From positions 1 through 5,408 of the forward strand of contig CAMNHH010000144.1 in NCBI GenBank assembly GCA_946539175.1: 5,408 bases of DNA, read 5' to 3'. The position numbers were made by a program, and so were the translations under genes. The DNA is from an uncultured Clostridia bacterium. GTDB lineage: Bacteria; Bacillota; Clostridia; Oscillospirales; Oscillospiraceae. Every line of letters starts with the position of its first letter. Within the stretch, counting starts at the first letter, position 1. The notes under the pieces are model-generated. The model had not been told where the DNA came from. It was given only the letters and a program-made list of their open reading frames with translations, and searched no databases. Positions 5,384-5,408 of the stretch are shown here, piece by piece.

Positions 5384-5391
5384 GAGAGGAG
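5384..5391 (+). promoter_or_regulatory. Ribosome binding site of the divergent gene
   Basis: GAGAGGAG with an 8-base spacer before the ATG at 5400. Strength and spacing resemble those of the hyd genes, which is the main reason to call a gene start at the window edge. Confidence 0.55.
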
Positions 5392-5399
5392 ACCGCAGA

Positions 5400-5408
5400 A
5401 TGGTGCAA
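5400..5408 (+). CDS. Start of a divergent gene (first 3 codons, partial)
   Basis: ATG GTG CAA (Met-Val-Gln) begins at 5400 and runs off the window. The call rests on the GAGAGGAG ribosome binding site 8 bases upstream and on the AT-rich, regulatory-looking region behind it. Nothing can be said about the product. Being divergent from hydC across about 245 bases, it may share regulatory sites with the operon. Confidence 0.5.

Overview
The window reads as accessory-to-core DNA from a GC-rich anaerobic Clostridium-class bacterium. An Oscillospiraceae-like gut lineage fits best. This rests on the hydrogenase type, strong AGGAGG-type ribosome binding sites, a cell-wall-binding repeat at the left edge, and hairpin repeats of the GTAGGGGCGGAT and TGTCATTGCGAG types that I recall as common between genes in such genomes. 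The species cannot be named from this sequence.

Layout, left to right. Bases 1-48 are the last 15 codons of a plus-strand gene with a cell-wall-binding-repeat ending, followed by a strong hairpin terminator (74-105). Bases 106-870 contain no gene I can support. They are a mosaic of hairpins and short repeats: two GTAGGGGCGGAT hairpins near the ends, a pair of 27-base direct repeats, and a 336-base stretch bounded by perfect 14-bp inverted repeats (366-379 and 688-701) that looks like a small non-autonomous or MITE-like element. A terminator serving the minus strand lies at 871-901.

Bases 931-5154 are one minus-strand operon transcribed as hydC, hydB, hydA. It encodes a complete trimeric NAD-linked [FeFe]-hydrogenase of the electron-bifurcating HydABC type. 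HydC is the NuoE-like [2Fe-2S] subunit. HydB is the NuoF-like flavin/NAD(H) subunit, with an N-terminal thioredoxin-fold [2Fe-2S] domain and two C-terminal [4Fe-4S] clusters. HydA is the catalytic H-cluster subunit. Gaps between the genes are 29 and 16 bases, and every start has a Shine-Dalgarno site with an 8-base spacer. The expected job is reversible coupling of NAD(H) and reduced ferredoxin to H2 during fermentation. The maturases HydE, HydF and HydG are not in the window.

Bases 5155-5408 are an AT-rich divergent intergenic region. It carries a weak candidate promoter for hydC, a 17-base near-perfect palindrome (5283-5299) that is a good operator candidate, and the likely first three codons of a divergent plus-strand gene at 5400.

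There is no clearly novel system here. The items most worth a second look are the serine in HydA's first H-cluster motif (TSCSPGW), the upstream palindrome, and the inverted-repeat-bounded non-coding element.
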